From the NCBI RefSeq assembly GCF_030732845.1, contig NZ_JASHKA010000005.1, positions 1 through 64,000 on the forward strand: DNA of 64,000 bases, written 5' to 3'. Under the pieces are notes generated by a model, which searched no databases, was not told the DNA's origin, and saw only the letters and a list, made by a program, of their open reading frames with translations. The first letter of the stretch is position 1. Each line of letters opens with the position of its first letter. Positions 53,834 through 61,779 of this stretch are shown one piece after another. The DNA comes from Roseibium sp. MMSF_3544 (GTDB taxonomy: Bacteria > Pseudomonadota > Alphaproteobacteria > Rhizobiales > Stappiaceae). The position numbers were made by a program, and so were the translations under genes.

Positions 53834-54787
53834 GTGATCGAGAATAAGCACCTGCGCAGCTTTCTGCGGGTTCTGGATCTCGGTGGGTTCTCGCGCGCTT
53901 CCCGCTCTCTCAACATCGCCCAGCCGGCGTTGAGCCAGCACGTACGGCGTCTCGAAGAGCAACTCGGCGTCGCTCTTCTGATAAGAGGTGCTCAGGGCGT
54001 TACACCAACGCGCGCAGGGCGCCAGTTTGCAGAAAAAGCGCGCGCCATCCTGGATATGGTCGATAGTGCGGAGCGTCAGTTCAAAGGGGGACCGGACACA
54101 TTGTTCGGTGAGGTGTCACTCGGTCTTCCAGGGTCTGTCTGTCCTGTTCTGGCGAGCCCGGTTATCGTTGCGGCAAAACAGCAGTTTCCGAACATACGGC
54201 TGATCGTTTCCGAGCTTATGAGCGGAGATCTTGCGGACATGCTGCGCGAAGGCCGCATGGACATTGCTGTCCTGTTCAATGTCCTGGAGACCGACGACTT
54301 CACCTCATGTCCGCTCGCGGTCGAAAACCTTCACCTCGTGGGTGCGCCGGCAGACCGCCTTCTTTCCGGGGAAACTGTCAAGGCGGGTCAAATCTCCAAA
54401 TTGCCCTTGGTCGGAACGCGGCCGCCGCACGGATTGCGGCTGCTGGTCGAACGATGGTCCAACGAAACCGGGATTCCACTCGATTTCGACGTCGAAGCCG
54501 ATGCGCCGGCAGTTTTGACCAACATGGCCGCGGAAGGGGTGTGTTATTCCATCCTGTCGCCCGCCGCGATCCAGCGGGACCTTGAGACAGGACATCTTGC
54601 CAGCGCCAGGGTGGTCGATCCGCCAATTGAACGCACAGCGTGCCTATGCAGTTCCAAGCGATTGGCCCCGGACCCCGCACGTACCGCGATTTTCGACCTG
54701 GTCCGGGAAACCGCGCAAGAAATGCTGAAGACCGGCGTATGGAGTGCAACTCCATTCGAGCCAAAAGAGGCGAAGCAAGTGCCCTGA
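53834..54787 (+). CDS. LysR-type regulator, divergent from tctC
   Basis: A 317-residue LysR family regulator: winged helix at 1-60 (SFLRVLDLGGFSRASRSLNI and QPALSQHVRRLEEQLG) and an effector-binding domain after residue 85. I chose GTG 53834 because GGAGG lies eight bases upstream and it gives the usual short LysR start; ATG 53813 is in frame. It shares about 135 bases of divergent control region with tctC and so probably regulates the tct operon in response to its substrate. Confidence 0.92.
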   Translation: MIENKHLRSFLRVLDLGGFSRASRSLNIAQPALSQHVRRLEEQLGVALLIRGAQGVTPTRAGRQFAEKARAILDMVDSAERQFKGGPDTLFGEVSLGLPGSVCPVLASPVIVAAKQQFPNIRLIVSELMSGDLADMLREGRMDIAVLFNVLETDDFTSCPLAVENLHLVGAPADRLLSGETVKAGQISKLPLVGTRPPHGLRLLVERWSNETGIPLDFDVEADAPAVLTNMAAEGVCYSILSPAAIQRDLETGHLASARVVDPPIERTACLCSSKRLAPDPARTAIFDLVRETAQEMLKTGVWSATPFEPKEAKQVP

Positions 54788-54845
54788 CGGGATTCAAAAT
54801 GGCTATACGCAGGAAAGTGCTGCGGTGCTTTTGAATGTTCCTCAA

Positions 54846-55583
54846 CTAGCGCGTGGCGTATTGACGGATCATGTGTCCGCCGTCGACGTCGAGGATTTGT
54901 CCAGTCAGATAACCGTTCGTCAGTGACGACAAGACTGCATGCGCAATCTCGGTCGGAACACCAACGCGTCCGACCAGCAAACTTTCACCCGTGCTCTGAT
55001 ACATTGCTTCGCGTGCGTCATCGGGCATAGAGGAATAGGCTTCGGAGCGGACCATGCCGGGCGACATGCAGTTGACGCGCACATTGGGACCAAGCTCCAG
55101 CGCCATGGCACGCGTCAGAGCCTCGACCGCTCCGTTGACGGCTCCGAGGCCGGCGCAGTTTTCGCCGGGGCGGCGGCTGAGGACACCTGAAAACAGCATG
55201 ATTGATCCGCCAGAACGTATCTTGGGCAACACCTCGCGCGCGGTAACGTATGGCCCGAAGAATTTGGCATCGAACATTGCGCGTAAAGGCCCTGTTTCTG
55301 CCGTCGCAAAGGGTCCGTGAGCTGCGCTGGACGCTGAGATGACCAGGTAGTCGATCTCCGGCAAGGCTGTGGCCCAGGCTTTCACGGCGGCCTCGTTGGT
55401 CATGTCAACCTCGGTGTGGGCCGTGCCATTGCCAATCTCTTCGGCGGCCATGGCAAGCCTGGAGGCATTTCGGCTTGCAAGAATGACCTTTGCGCCCTGA
55501 TGAGCAGCCATTTCTGCGACTGATCGTCCGATACCGGAGGCACCGCCGACAACCAGGATGGTTTTTCCTTCAAGAGTGAACAT
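54846..55583 (-). CDS. atypical short-chain dehydrogenase/reductase lacking catalytic Tyr and Lys
   Basis: A 245-residue SDR-fold protein. The NAD(P) motif is GGASGIG near the N-terminus and the C-terminal GQILDVDGGH is standard. In the active-site region the usual YxxxK is replaced: the sequence reads NCAGLGAVNGAVEALTRAMA, so both Tyr and Lys are missing, while the Ser in MLFSGVLSRR is kept. A subfamily of SDR proteins with this change exists. Function is therefore not a standard oxidoreductase or is very weak. ATG 55583 has AAGGA seven bases upstream. It lies just after the beta-propeller gene on the same strand. Confidence 0.88.
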   Translation of the reverse strand: MFTLEGKTILVVGGASGIGRSVAEMAAHQGAKVILASRNASRLAMAAEEIGNGTAHTEVDMTNEAAVKAWATALPEIDYLVISASSAAHGPFATAETGPLRAMFDAKFFGPYVTAREVLPKIRSGGSIMLFSGVLSRRPGENCAGLGAVNGAVEALTRAMALELGPNVRVNCMSPGMVRSEAYSSMPDDAREAMYQSTGESLLVGRVGVPTEIAHAVLSSLTNGYLTGQILDVDGGHMIRQYATR

Positions 55584-55593
55584 CACGATTTCC

Positions 55594-56490
55594 TTATTCT
55601 GCGGAGAGTTCCAGAACGCGAGCCGGTTTGGCCTTTCCCTCGAGCATTCCGCCGGTGGTCAGCACGATGTAGCTGCGCCCTCGCTTGGTCACGGCCGTAC
55701 ATCCGTCACAACCCTGTGCGAGCAACGTTGACATGTTTCCGCTCGGATCGACCGCCAGCAATTTCTCGGCATGGGTCGTGAAAATCACGCGGTCGCCATC
55801 GATCCAAAAATCATCGATCGGACCAGTTTGCGCGAACATCTCGATATCCGAGCATGGCTCTCCAGCCCTGACGGAGACGGTGTAAATCGCGCCGCGGCCG
55901 CTGTTTGACATCAACAAACGATCGCCGTCCAACTTCAGTCCGTTGACACCTGGTATCGAAGAGGGAAGGTCCGGGTTCTGTGCCAAGGTTTCATGTTTCA
56001 ACCAGGCTGCGACGGATTTCGATTTCGGGTCGTAGACCCAGATCTTTCCTGCAATGGAATCGGCGATCAGAACGCGCCCGTCCGGTAGCGCGGTCATGCC
56101 GTTCAGGAAGAGGGCATCAGGCATCATTATTGTGTCGATCACCGCGCCGGTGCTGTCCAGATGAAGCAGTTGCTGGGTCCGGGTAAAGCTGGGCCCTTCG
56201 GTGAAAGATGTCCCATGTGCAGCAATCAGGTATCCGTCGCCTTGACTTAAGATACTGACTGGATGCACCTCCAATGTCGTGAAGGTGCTTTGCACATTTT
56301 CGGCGTTCAGTCTCAGCAGCTCTCGCCCAAAGTAACTGGTGACCGTCAGGTCGCCGTTCTCTGAAGTGGTAAGGTTTTCCAGAAAGGTCCCGGCAGGAAA
56401 CTCGGCGAGTGTCCTGGCAGTCTCAGACAATGCAGGCGTCGTGCTCAAGAGTGTGGCCAGAAGCAATCCTGAGAGTTTCCAAGTCGACAT
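55594..56490 (-). CDS. secreted SMP-30/strictosidine-synthase-like beta-propeller protein
   Basis: A 298-residue protein with a signal peptide (ending PALS-ET). Repeated blade-like stretches (NGDLTVTSYFGRELLRL, NGMTALPDGRVLIADSIAGK, VNGLKLDGDRLLMSNSGRG) indicate a six-bladed SMP-30-like propeller in the periplasm. Such proteins include lactonases, but no catalytic set can be confirmed here. ATG 56490 follows GGGAG. The gene is divergent from the second LysR gene and lies 10 bases before the atypical SDR gene. Confidence 0.8.
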   Translation of the reverse strand: MSTWKLSGLLLATLLSTTPALSETARTLAEFPAGTFLENLTTSENGDLTVTSYFGRELLRLNAENVQSTFTTLEVHPVSILSQGDGYLIAAHGTSFTEGPSFTRTQQLLHLDSTGAVIDTIMMPDALFLNGMTALPDGRVLIADSIAGKIWVYDPKSKSVAAWLKHETLAQNPDLPSSIPGVNGLKLDGDRLLMSNSGRGAIYTVSVRAGEPCSDIEMFAQTGPIDDFWIDGDRVIFTTHAEKLLAVDPSGNMSTLLAQGCDGCTAVTKRGRSYIVLTTGGMLEGKAKPARVLELSAE

Positions 56491-56567
56491 AGGTGTCTCC
56501 CAATCCGTGTCTGCGAAAGGACTAGTCAGGAGATTGCCATAAGTGAAATGCATAATTATCATGCAGT

Positions 56568-57485
56568 ATGCATCAGAATAATCTTCGTTCGATTGATCTG
56601 AACCTGCTCAAGGTTCTGAGTGAAATAGAAAGACAGGGTAGCGTGACGGGCGCAGCGCACGCCCTGGGTTTGGGACAGCCAGCAGTGAGCCAGTCCCTTG
56701 CAAGGCTACGCGCAACATTGCAGGACGACCTCTTTGTGCGCGGACCGAACGGCATGACCCCAACTCCCCGCATGCTTGAACTGATCGGGCCCATGCGCAC
56801 TGCTCTCGACCAGATCGAAGACACGCTTTTCGGGTCGCAAACCTTTGATCCATTAGCCACGGACACGCGGTTTATGGTCGGCGCAACGGACTACACCGCT
56901 GTTATGCTCGGTTCCAGGATCATGCAGATCCTGGCTTTGGAGATGCCCCAGGCAAATCTTTCGATCCTGCGCACAGACAAATTCGATGCGGAAAAAATGC
57001 TCGCAAGTGGCGAAGTCGACATTGCACTTGGCATGTTCCCGAAGAAGGGCGACTGGATAAAGCGCAGGCGCTTGTTCAGCGAGCGTCATGTCTGTGTCTT
57101 CAATCCGAGCCTGTTGACGTTGCCAACCCGCTTGAGTGTCGAAGACTATGTTGCACATGACCATCTTCTCATCTCGCTCGATGGATCGCCCAGCGGGTTT
57201 GTGGATGGCATTCTGGAGACGCTGGGTCATCGGAGACGCGTTGCAATCACCTCTCCGTATTTCCTACAAAGCGCCTATATCCTTGAAAGCCTTCCTTTAA
57301 TCGCCACACTTCCGGAGCGCTTCGTGCGCTGTTGCCCGAGCCTCTCCCACATGGCGTTGAGAGATTTGCCGTTTGATGTGCCGAGCTTCGACATTTCCGC
57401 TGCCTGGCGCGGGGGCGATGAACGCAATCCCAGACTGGCGGCTTTGATCAAGGTTGTTTTGGAGGCGGCCCGGCAAAGCGATTGA
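56568..57485 (+). CDS. LysR-type regulator
   Basis: A 305-residue LysR regulator of the NodD/LinR-like branch (start RSIDLNLLKVLSEIERQGSV, then LGLGQPAVSQSLARLRATLQ). The effector domain follows residue 90. It is divergent from the beta-propeller gene across about 77 bases that contain ATGCATAATTATCATGCAT-like AT-rich sequence, and it probably controls that gene and the SDR gene. Confidence 0.92.
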   Translation: MHQNNLRSIDLNLLKVLSEIERQGSVTGAAHALGLGQPAVSQSLARLRATLQDDLFVRGPNGMTPTPRMLELIGPMRTALDQIEDTLFGSQTFDPLATDTRFMVGATDYTAVMLGSRIMQILALEMPQANLSILRTDKFDAEKMLASGEVDIALGMFPKKGDWIKRRRLFSERHVCVFNPSLLTLPTRLSVEDYVAHDHLLISLDGSPSGFVDGILETLGHRRRVAITSPYFLQSAYILESLPLIATLPERFVRCCPSLSHMALRDLPFDVPSFDISAAWRGGDERNPRLAALIKVVLEAARQSD

Positions 57486-57768
57486 GTTCGGCGTTGCAGC
57501 GAAGAACGGTCCGTTTTACCGAAAGATAGGCGCACTGGTTGCGCGTAAAGTGACTGTTAGTCATTCAATCGCAGCCCTTGATATCCAATGTTGAGAGTTT
57601 GTCGAGAGCGGATATCGTCGAAAAAACAACGCTCTCCGAAAGCTGAATTTTTTGATTGTTTGGTCAAGTTTTAAAGCAAATCTTTTGTGCGGTGCAAGAT
57701 TCGAGGAAAGATTAACTTATTCACATCTTATCAACATCTACGTATTCAGCTGTTGAAAGTCACGAATT

Positions 57769-58023
57769 CTACTGGACCTCAACGGCAGATGAGAGCACCA
57801 TAATACCCACTACTGGTTCGGAACCGATGGCGGGGTGGCAACCGCATAACGGCCCGAAACGCCAGTAGCCCATGCCGGGGCTGGTGAGCAATCCGTCACA
57901 CGATTGTGCAAGCAGGTTTCCGGGTGCCACATGGGATGCGCCGGACGCATTCACGTGAAGCGAAGGGCGTCCCGGTAGTCCGGTTAGCGGCGGGTAATCC
58001 GCAAGATCGGCGCGGACTTGAGA
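57769..58023 (-). pseudogene. possible gene remnant, open frame of about 84 codons
   Basis: The leftward frame is open from 58023 to the stop at 57769. It encodes a Pro/Gly-rich sequence with plausible coding character (PPLTGLPGRPSLHVNASGAS, then HVAPGNLLAQSCDG, then YWRFGPLCGCHPAIGSEPVV). The only start codon is an internal GTG at 57954 without a good ribosome-binding site. It may be the end of a gene that lost its beginning. I do not recognise the family. Confidence 0.3.
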
Positions 58024-58387
58024 TCATTCGGTCTTATGGCCGTGGGCCAGGAGTTCTCTGACGAGGGTTCTGGTCAGTGTAAAAGCGGAGAGTTTTGGCG
58101 CGTGTCGACTGCTCAGCGTCATGAGTCAAAGCACAATCTTCCTTTCACGCAGGGGGGCGCTGGTTTCGGCCAGCGTCCTTTTTCTTTGCCAATTTTGTGA
58201 GTGGCTCAGTTGGAAAGGCACAGCCAGGCAAGCGCCGCGAGCCTTTGAGTGCAGCGCGCTATCGAAAATACAAATGGCGTGAGGGTAGATGGGCTCGTGC
58301 CGACGTCCAGGTCGCAGAGCCGAGCGGCAAGGCAGAGGAGACTGGTACCTCTTGCCATTTGCGCTTAGTGCAAACTAACGGGAAAAT

Positions 58388-58413
58388 CACCGGCCCAATC
58401 CCGCAGGCCGGTG
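58388..58413 (-). terminator. hairpin downstream of the 85-residue gene
   Basis: CACCGGCC (58388-58395) and GGCCGGTG (58406-58413) pair around a 10-base loop. On the minus strand the stem is followed by ATTTTCCC. It lies 28 bases past the stop of the leftward small gene. Confidence 0.6.
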
Positions 58414-58440
58414 CTTTCCGTTTCTGCGTGAGAAGTACCT

Positions 58441-58698
58441 TTAGACTCTTTCGGCCTTGCTTTGTTCAGCGTTCGACTGACCGACCATCAGCGGAGTGAT
58501 TTTGGTTTTCAAAATCATGTCCAGTTCTTCGGAGCCGTCTTCCAGCGATTGGAGCGCCATGTCGAGGCAGTAGGAGCAGAACGTGCGTCCGTCCTTGTCC
58601 GCCTCTTTTTTCGTGTAGCGGATCATCCGCTTGATCGCTTCGACCGCTGGTTCCTGCTCAACCGCAGGGCGATCTGATTTAGTGACTGTCTTTGACAT
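58441..58698 (-). CDS. small unknown protein, 85 residues, with a CSYC motif
   Basis: A small charged cytosolic protein. The first 25 residues are likely disordered; the middle is helical (VEAIKRMIRYTKKEADKDGR) and includes FCSYCLDMALQSLED, whose Cys-x-x-Cys could bind metal or be redox active. ATG 58698 lies shortly after GGTGGG. It is divergent from the BTAD regulator gene across 180 bases and next to the YcaO locus, but nothing shows it belongs to it. I recognise no family. Confidence 0.6.
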   Translation of the reverse strand: MSKTVTKSDRPAVEQEPAVEAIKRMIRYTKKEADKDGRTFCSYCLDMALQSLEDGSEELDMILKTKITPLMVGQSNAEQSKAERV

Positions 58699-58878
58699 TA
58701 TACTACCCACCAGTATTCGATTTTCATTTCGCAGCATAGCTGCCGTAACCATCCAAGAGAAGCATGATGTTGCAGCGTGACATGAGCGTGATAAGGTATT
58801 GTTGTAGTTCAGGTTGTGTGGCATTCGCGGTTGCGTTTCCAAGCTTCTGACAACGTGTGATTCAAATACGGGGAATTG

Positions 58879-60867
58879 ATGGCAAACGCCTCCTGCTTTG
58901 CATGTCTTGGGCGTCCTTTGCTCCTGAGCAAGAACGAAGAACCTGTAGCAGTCAAAACTCGTAAAGCATTGGCGATTATGGGTTATTTGAGCCGCGTAAG
59001 CGGCATGAGTTCGCCGAGGGAATCACTCGCCGACTTGCTGTGGAGCAGTGCCGAGCGGGCCAAGGCCATGCAGTCTCTCCGACAGGCCTTGCGCCAGTTG
59101 AAGACGGCTGAAGAGGAAGCGGGATTCGATGTTGTCCAGTCCTCGAGCGGGCACGTAAAACTCGATCAATCTGCATTTTCATGCGACCTGACACAGCTTT
59201 TGCTGCTGTTAGAGAACGGCCGGGCAGAAGATTTCCGGAAGGCTGAAGAGCTCTGGCGTGGAGATTTTCTGGCTGGATTCGACGATATCGATCCGGAGTT
59301 CTCCGACTGGCTTCAAGTTGAGCGGGAGCGCGTACGCTCCGAGGTGGTTACAGCCGCATTCAGGCATCTGAACCAGATTTCGACAGTCGACGGCGGACTT
59401 CAGGTCGAGGCCGGTGCACGCTTCCTGTTGAAAATTGACCCAGCGCTCGAAGCAGCTCACCGCGTTCTGATCCGCCTTTACCTGAAACTTGGTCAGCGCG
59501 AACGCGCCGAACAGCAACTCAAAACCTGCGAGCGCGAGATGCGCCTGCATCTGGACGCCGAGCCCGATCAGGAAACACGGGCCCTTTTGGTGGAAGACGC
59601 CCCGTCCGGCGAGGCACCATTAGTGGCCAGCAGCGACAGCGCGACCAGCTCCGTTGTCCTCAACAACAACGACAACGTCATTCGCTTGCCGGAAATCTCG
59701 ATTGTCACCACCGCGCTGACGGAAGGGACAATGATTGACGCCCGAAATCTCAAAGATGAGATCGTGGCTGGGTTGTCGTCGTTCAGATCGTATGACCTCT
59801 ATCAGGCTGAATATTTCGGCGATGCTTCCATGCCCGATTCGACCCTCGTGCAAGGTCACGATCTTGGGAGTTACCTGCTTCGCTTCCGGCATAACGAACG
59901 AAATGGCAAGATTGCAATTCAATACGAAGACAGAACCGATGGGCGGATCATCTTCAACGAGATTGTGGATCTGACGCAGTGGGAGAGCTTGCAGGCTGCC
60001 GCAAGTCAGACAATCAGCCGAATTCATTTGTTTACGACCGGAAAGCTTAGAAATCCGAGCAACAGCGCGGCGTTTGCCCGCTGGTGTCAGGCTGAGGCGC
60101 TGATGTGGGACTTTGATCCCCAGTCGGATTGGAAAGCGCTGCAGCTGCTCAACGAGCTGGAGGAGAAGCACAGCAACTTCTCAATGGTTTTTTCCGCAAA
60201 AGCCATGATCAACATGAAACAGCTGACCCACTATCCGATCGAAAATCAGCAACTGGGTTTGGCCATGGACGAGATCCTGTCACTCAGCGAGCACGCTGTG
60301 ATGCTTGATCCCTGGCAGCCCATGAACCAGCGCGCCTATGGTTGGGCTCTGATGCAGTCCAATATGTCGGATCAGGCAAGAAGGGCTTTCTTGCAGGCGG
60401 GCCGTCTCAATTCCGTGGATCCTGCAAACCTGATGTCCGTTGCAGAAGGACTTGCCCTGTCGGGAGACGTGCAGCAGGCAAAGGAAAAAGCACAGTTGGC
60501 CATGTCCTTGTTTACGACAGTGCCGCGGGTCTTTTTCGAATATTACTCGAACATTCTGTTTGCAGCCGAAGACTATGAAGCTTCATTGCAGTTCATTGAA
60601 AAAACATCACTGAAGAGCATGTCCGGACTGACGACGCGGATTGCGGCACTCATTTGCGCCGGAAAAGAACGCGAAGCCCTGGAAGTGCTTCAACGATACA
60701 ATGACCGATACGCGAACGTGGTTCAAAACACGGGGTTGGGTCAGCAGGACCCGGATGAATGGGGCAAACAGGTCAACTTCTTTCAAGATCCCAAGACGCG
60801 CCAGAACTACGAGAAGGGCGTGGATCTAGTTAAGCGGTTTTTCTTTGGAGATCGCGCCTGTTTCTGA
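58879..60867 (+). CDS. BTAD-domain (SARP-like) transcriptional regulator
   Basis: A 662-residue regulator. The N-terminal winged helix (about 10-95; TRKALAIMGYLSRVSGMSSP, then LLWSSAERAKAMQSLRQALR) is followed by a bacterial transcriptional activation domain (about 100-245; LWRGDFLAGFDDIDPEFSDW and ALEAAHRVLIRLYLKLGQRE). This is the SARP layout. The C-terminal 400 residues hold an alpha/beta part like that seen between BTAD and TPR domains of large regulators, then TPR-like helices (about 440-630). ATG 58879 follows GGGGA. Its end overlaps the end of the convergent second precursor-like gene by 42 bases. SARP/BTAD proteins often govern natural-product genes, so control of the YcaO locus is likely. 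Confidence 0.88.
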   Translation: MANASCFACLGRPLLLSKNEEPVAVKTRKALAIMGYLSRVSGMSSPRESLADLLWSSAERAKAMQSLRQALRQLKTAEEEAGFDVVQSSSGHVKLDQSAFSCDLTQLLLLLENGRAEDFRKAEELWRGDFLAGFDDIDPEFSDWLQVERERVRSEVVTAAFRHLNQISTVDGGLQVEAGARFLLKIDPALEAAHRVLIRLYLKLGQRERAEQQLKTCEREMRLHLDAEPDQETRALLVEDAPSGEAPLVASSDSATSSVVLNNNDNVIRLPEISIVTTALTEGTMIDARNLKDEIVAGLSSFRSYDLYQAEYFGDASMPDSTLVQGHDLGSYLLRFRHNERNGKIAIQYEDRTDGRIIFNEIVDLTQWESLQAAASQTISRIHLFTTGKLRNPSNSAAFARWCQAEALMWDFDPQSDWKALQLLNELEEKHSNFSMVFSAKAMINMKQLTHYPIENQQLGLAMDEILSLSEHAVMLDPWQPMNQRAYGWALMQSNMSDQARRAFLQAGRLNSVDPANLMSVAEGLALSGDVQQAKEKAQLAMSLFTTVPRVFFEYYSNILFAAEDYEASLQFIEKTSLKSMSGLTTRIAALICAGKEREALEVLQRYNDRYANVVQNTGLGQQDPDEWGKQVNFFQDPKTRQNYEKGVDLVKRFFFGDRACF

Positions 60868-61152
60868 TGATGCGTCTGAAAACATCCCCGCCACAGATGC
60901 CAGGTACTCGCTGTCGCCTTCTGACAACCGGCTTTGATTGAGGCGGTAGGGCAACGCCACGGGATTGTGGTGATCACCGTCAACGATTTCAAACTGGATG
61001 AGGCTGGTCACCTGCTTCGGCAGCCCGATTTCGGCAAGCGTTTTTTCCGGCGCGCTTTTCAGTTTCCGGAATTTGTCAGGATCAAGCCGTGCTTCGGCCA
61101 ACAATCTCCCCAGAGCGGCGATGTTTCGTTGATGATAGGGAAAGCGCGCCAT
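60826..61152 (-). CDS. second NHLP-like precursor peptide candidate, no cysteine
   Basis: A 108-residue protein. Residues 1-55 have the helical start and the segment LKSAPEKTLAEIGLP typical of nitrile-hydratase-like leader peptides (NHLP), followed by a strand SLIQFEIVDGD. The tail EGDSEYLASVAGMFSDASSE parallels GDESYFEELGRLALG of the neighbouring precursor. There is no Cys, so any YcaO chemistry would have to use Ser or Thr, of which the tail has several. ATG 61152 is preceded by GAGGA. It lies downstream of the first precursor-like gene after a strong hairpin. A non-peptide role for this protein remains possible. Confidence 0.65.
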   Translation of the reverse strand: MARFPYHQRNIAALGRLLAEARLDPDKFRKLKSAPEKTLAEIGLPKQVTSLIQFEIVDGDHHNPVALPYRLNQSRLSEGDSEYLASVAGMFSDASSETGAISKEKPLN

Positions 61153-61183
61153 CAGATAATCCTCGCCTTTGGGAAAACAGTTA

Positions 61184-61210
61184 AGCCCAGCAGACGTGGT
61201 CTGCTGGGCT
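61184..61210 (-). terminator. perfect 12-base hairpin between the two precursor-like genes
   Basis: 61184-61195 pairs perfectly with 61199-61210 around a 3-base loop. On the minus strand it is followed by TAACTGTTTTCCC. It lies eight bases after the stop of the first precursor-like gene and probably acts as a partial terminator, giving more message for the first peptide than the second. Confidence 0.75.
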
Positions 61211-61217
61211 GCAACTT

Positions 61218-61508
61218 TTACTCAGGAATGTCGTCATACATGCAGGTGCCGAGCGCAAGTCTTCCGAGTTCTTCGAAATAAGACTCGTCACCGGTTTCAA
61301 CACGATGCGCATCGATTTCAGCCGGAACGATGAGGTGAACCAGGTCGGCTGTGTCGGCATAAATTGTGACGTCTGCTTTGACACCGATTTCGTTCAAAAC
61401 TTCACTTGGGTTTTCAACGAGCTGCTCGCGAGAAGCAGTATCCTGGATGATGGCACCAAGTTTCGCGCCAATTTCCATTTCACTTTTTGATGTCGTTCCT
61501 GCGTGCAT
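61218..61508 (-). CDS. NHLP-like RiPP precursor peptide candidate with one C-terminal Cys
   Basis: A 96-residue protein. ATG 61508 follows AGGAGG by six bases, the strongest ribosome-binding site in this locus. Residues about 13-70 match the nitrile-hydratase-like leader peptide pattern (KLGAIIQDTASREQLVENPS, EVLNEIGV, then TIYADTADLVHLIVPAEID). The C-terminal part (ESYFEELGRLALGTCMYDD and IPE) would be the core and holds one Cys, preceded by Gly-Thr. No Gly-Gly cleavage site is visible. It is divergent from the YcaO gene across 271 bases. The leader resemblance is strong by eye; the product is unknown. Confidence 0.75.
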   Translation of the reverse strand: MHAGTTSKSEMEIGAKLGAIIQDTASREQLVENPSEVLNEIGVKADVTIYADTADLVHLIVPAEIDAHRVETGDESYFEELGRLALGTCMYDDIPE

Positions 61509-61625
61509 AGTGAGCCTCCTGAAGTTAAAGTTGCTTTTTGACTTAGCAGGTGGGTGGATGGTCACGTCGCTAAGTCGAAATAAGTCAAACTTTAGTAAAA
61601 ATTAATTAGATAACTATTTTTACTG

Positions 61626-61655
61626 TTGCTTGACCGCTTTCGAGAAGACTATAGA
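61626..61655 (+). promoter_or_regulatory. candidate sigma-70 promoter upstream of ycaO
   Basis: TTGCTT (61626-61631) and TATAGA (61650-61655) are 18 bases apart on the + strand in an AT-rich spacer. This is a fair but not exact match to -35/-10 boxes. Confidence 0.4.
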
Positions 61656-61723
61656 ACGAAGAAAAAATATTGCTCAATAGAGGGAAAGTCTTTTTGCAAT
61701 CAATGCAATTGTAAGGCGAGGGC

Positions 61724-61754
61724 AAGTATTTTGAAGATACTTAAGTGCACTTAA
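61724..61754 (+). promoter_or_regulatory. two overlapping inverted repeats upstream of ycaO
   Basis: AAGTAT (61724-61729) and ATACTT (61737-61742) form a spaced repeat. TTAAGTGCACTTAA (61741-61754) is a perfect 14-base palindrome that overlaps it by two bases. They end 25 bases before the ycaO start, where a regulator could bind or where an RNA structure could form. Confidence 0.5.
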
Positions 61755-61779
61755 TCCGAAGAGCAGAAAGGAAGCGGTC

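Larger units (their letters stand above)
57486..58440. other. 955-base stretch without a confident gene
   Basis: The first part (about 57590-57775) is AT-rich. The second (57776-58030) is GC-rich and holds a leftward open frame listed separately. The rest (58030-58440) has only short frames and a terminator-like hairpin. No RNA gene, insertion sequence or direct repeat is evident. It separates the catabolic region from the YcaO locus and may be a junction or decayed region. Confidence 0.45.

Noticed and set aside
58197-58260. tRNA-like D-arm (GGCTCAGTTGGAAAGGC)
   Set aside because: No anticodon stem and no TTCGA-type T-arm follows at the right distance, so no cloverleaf forms.
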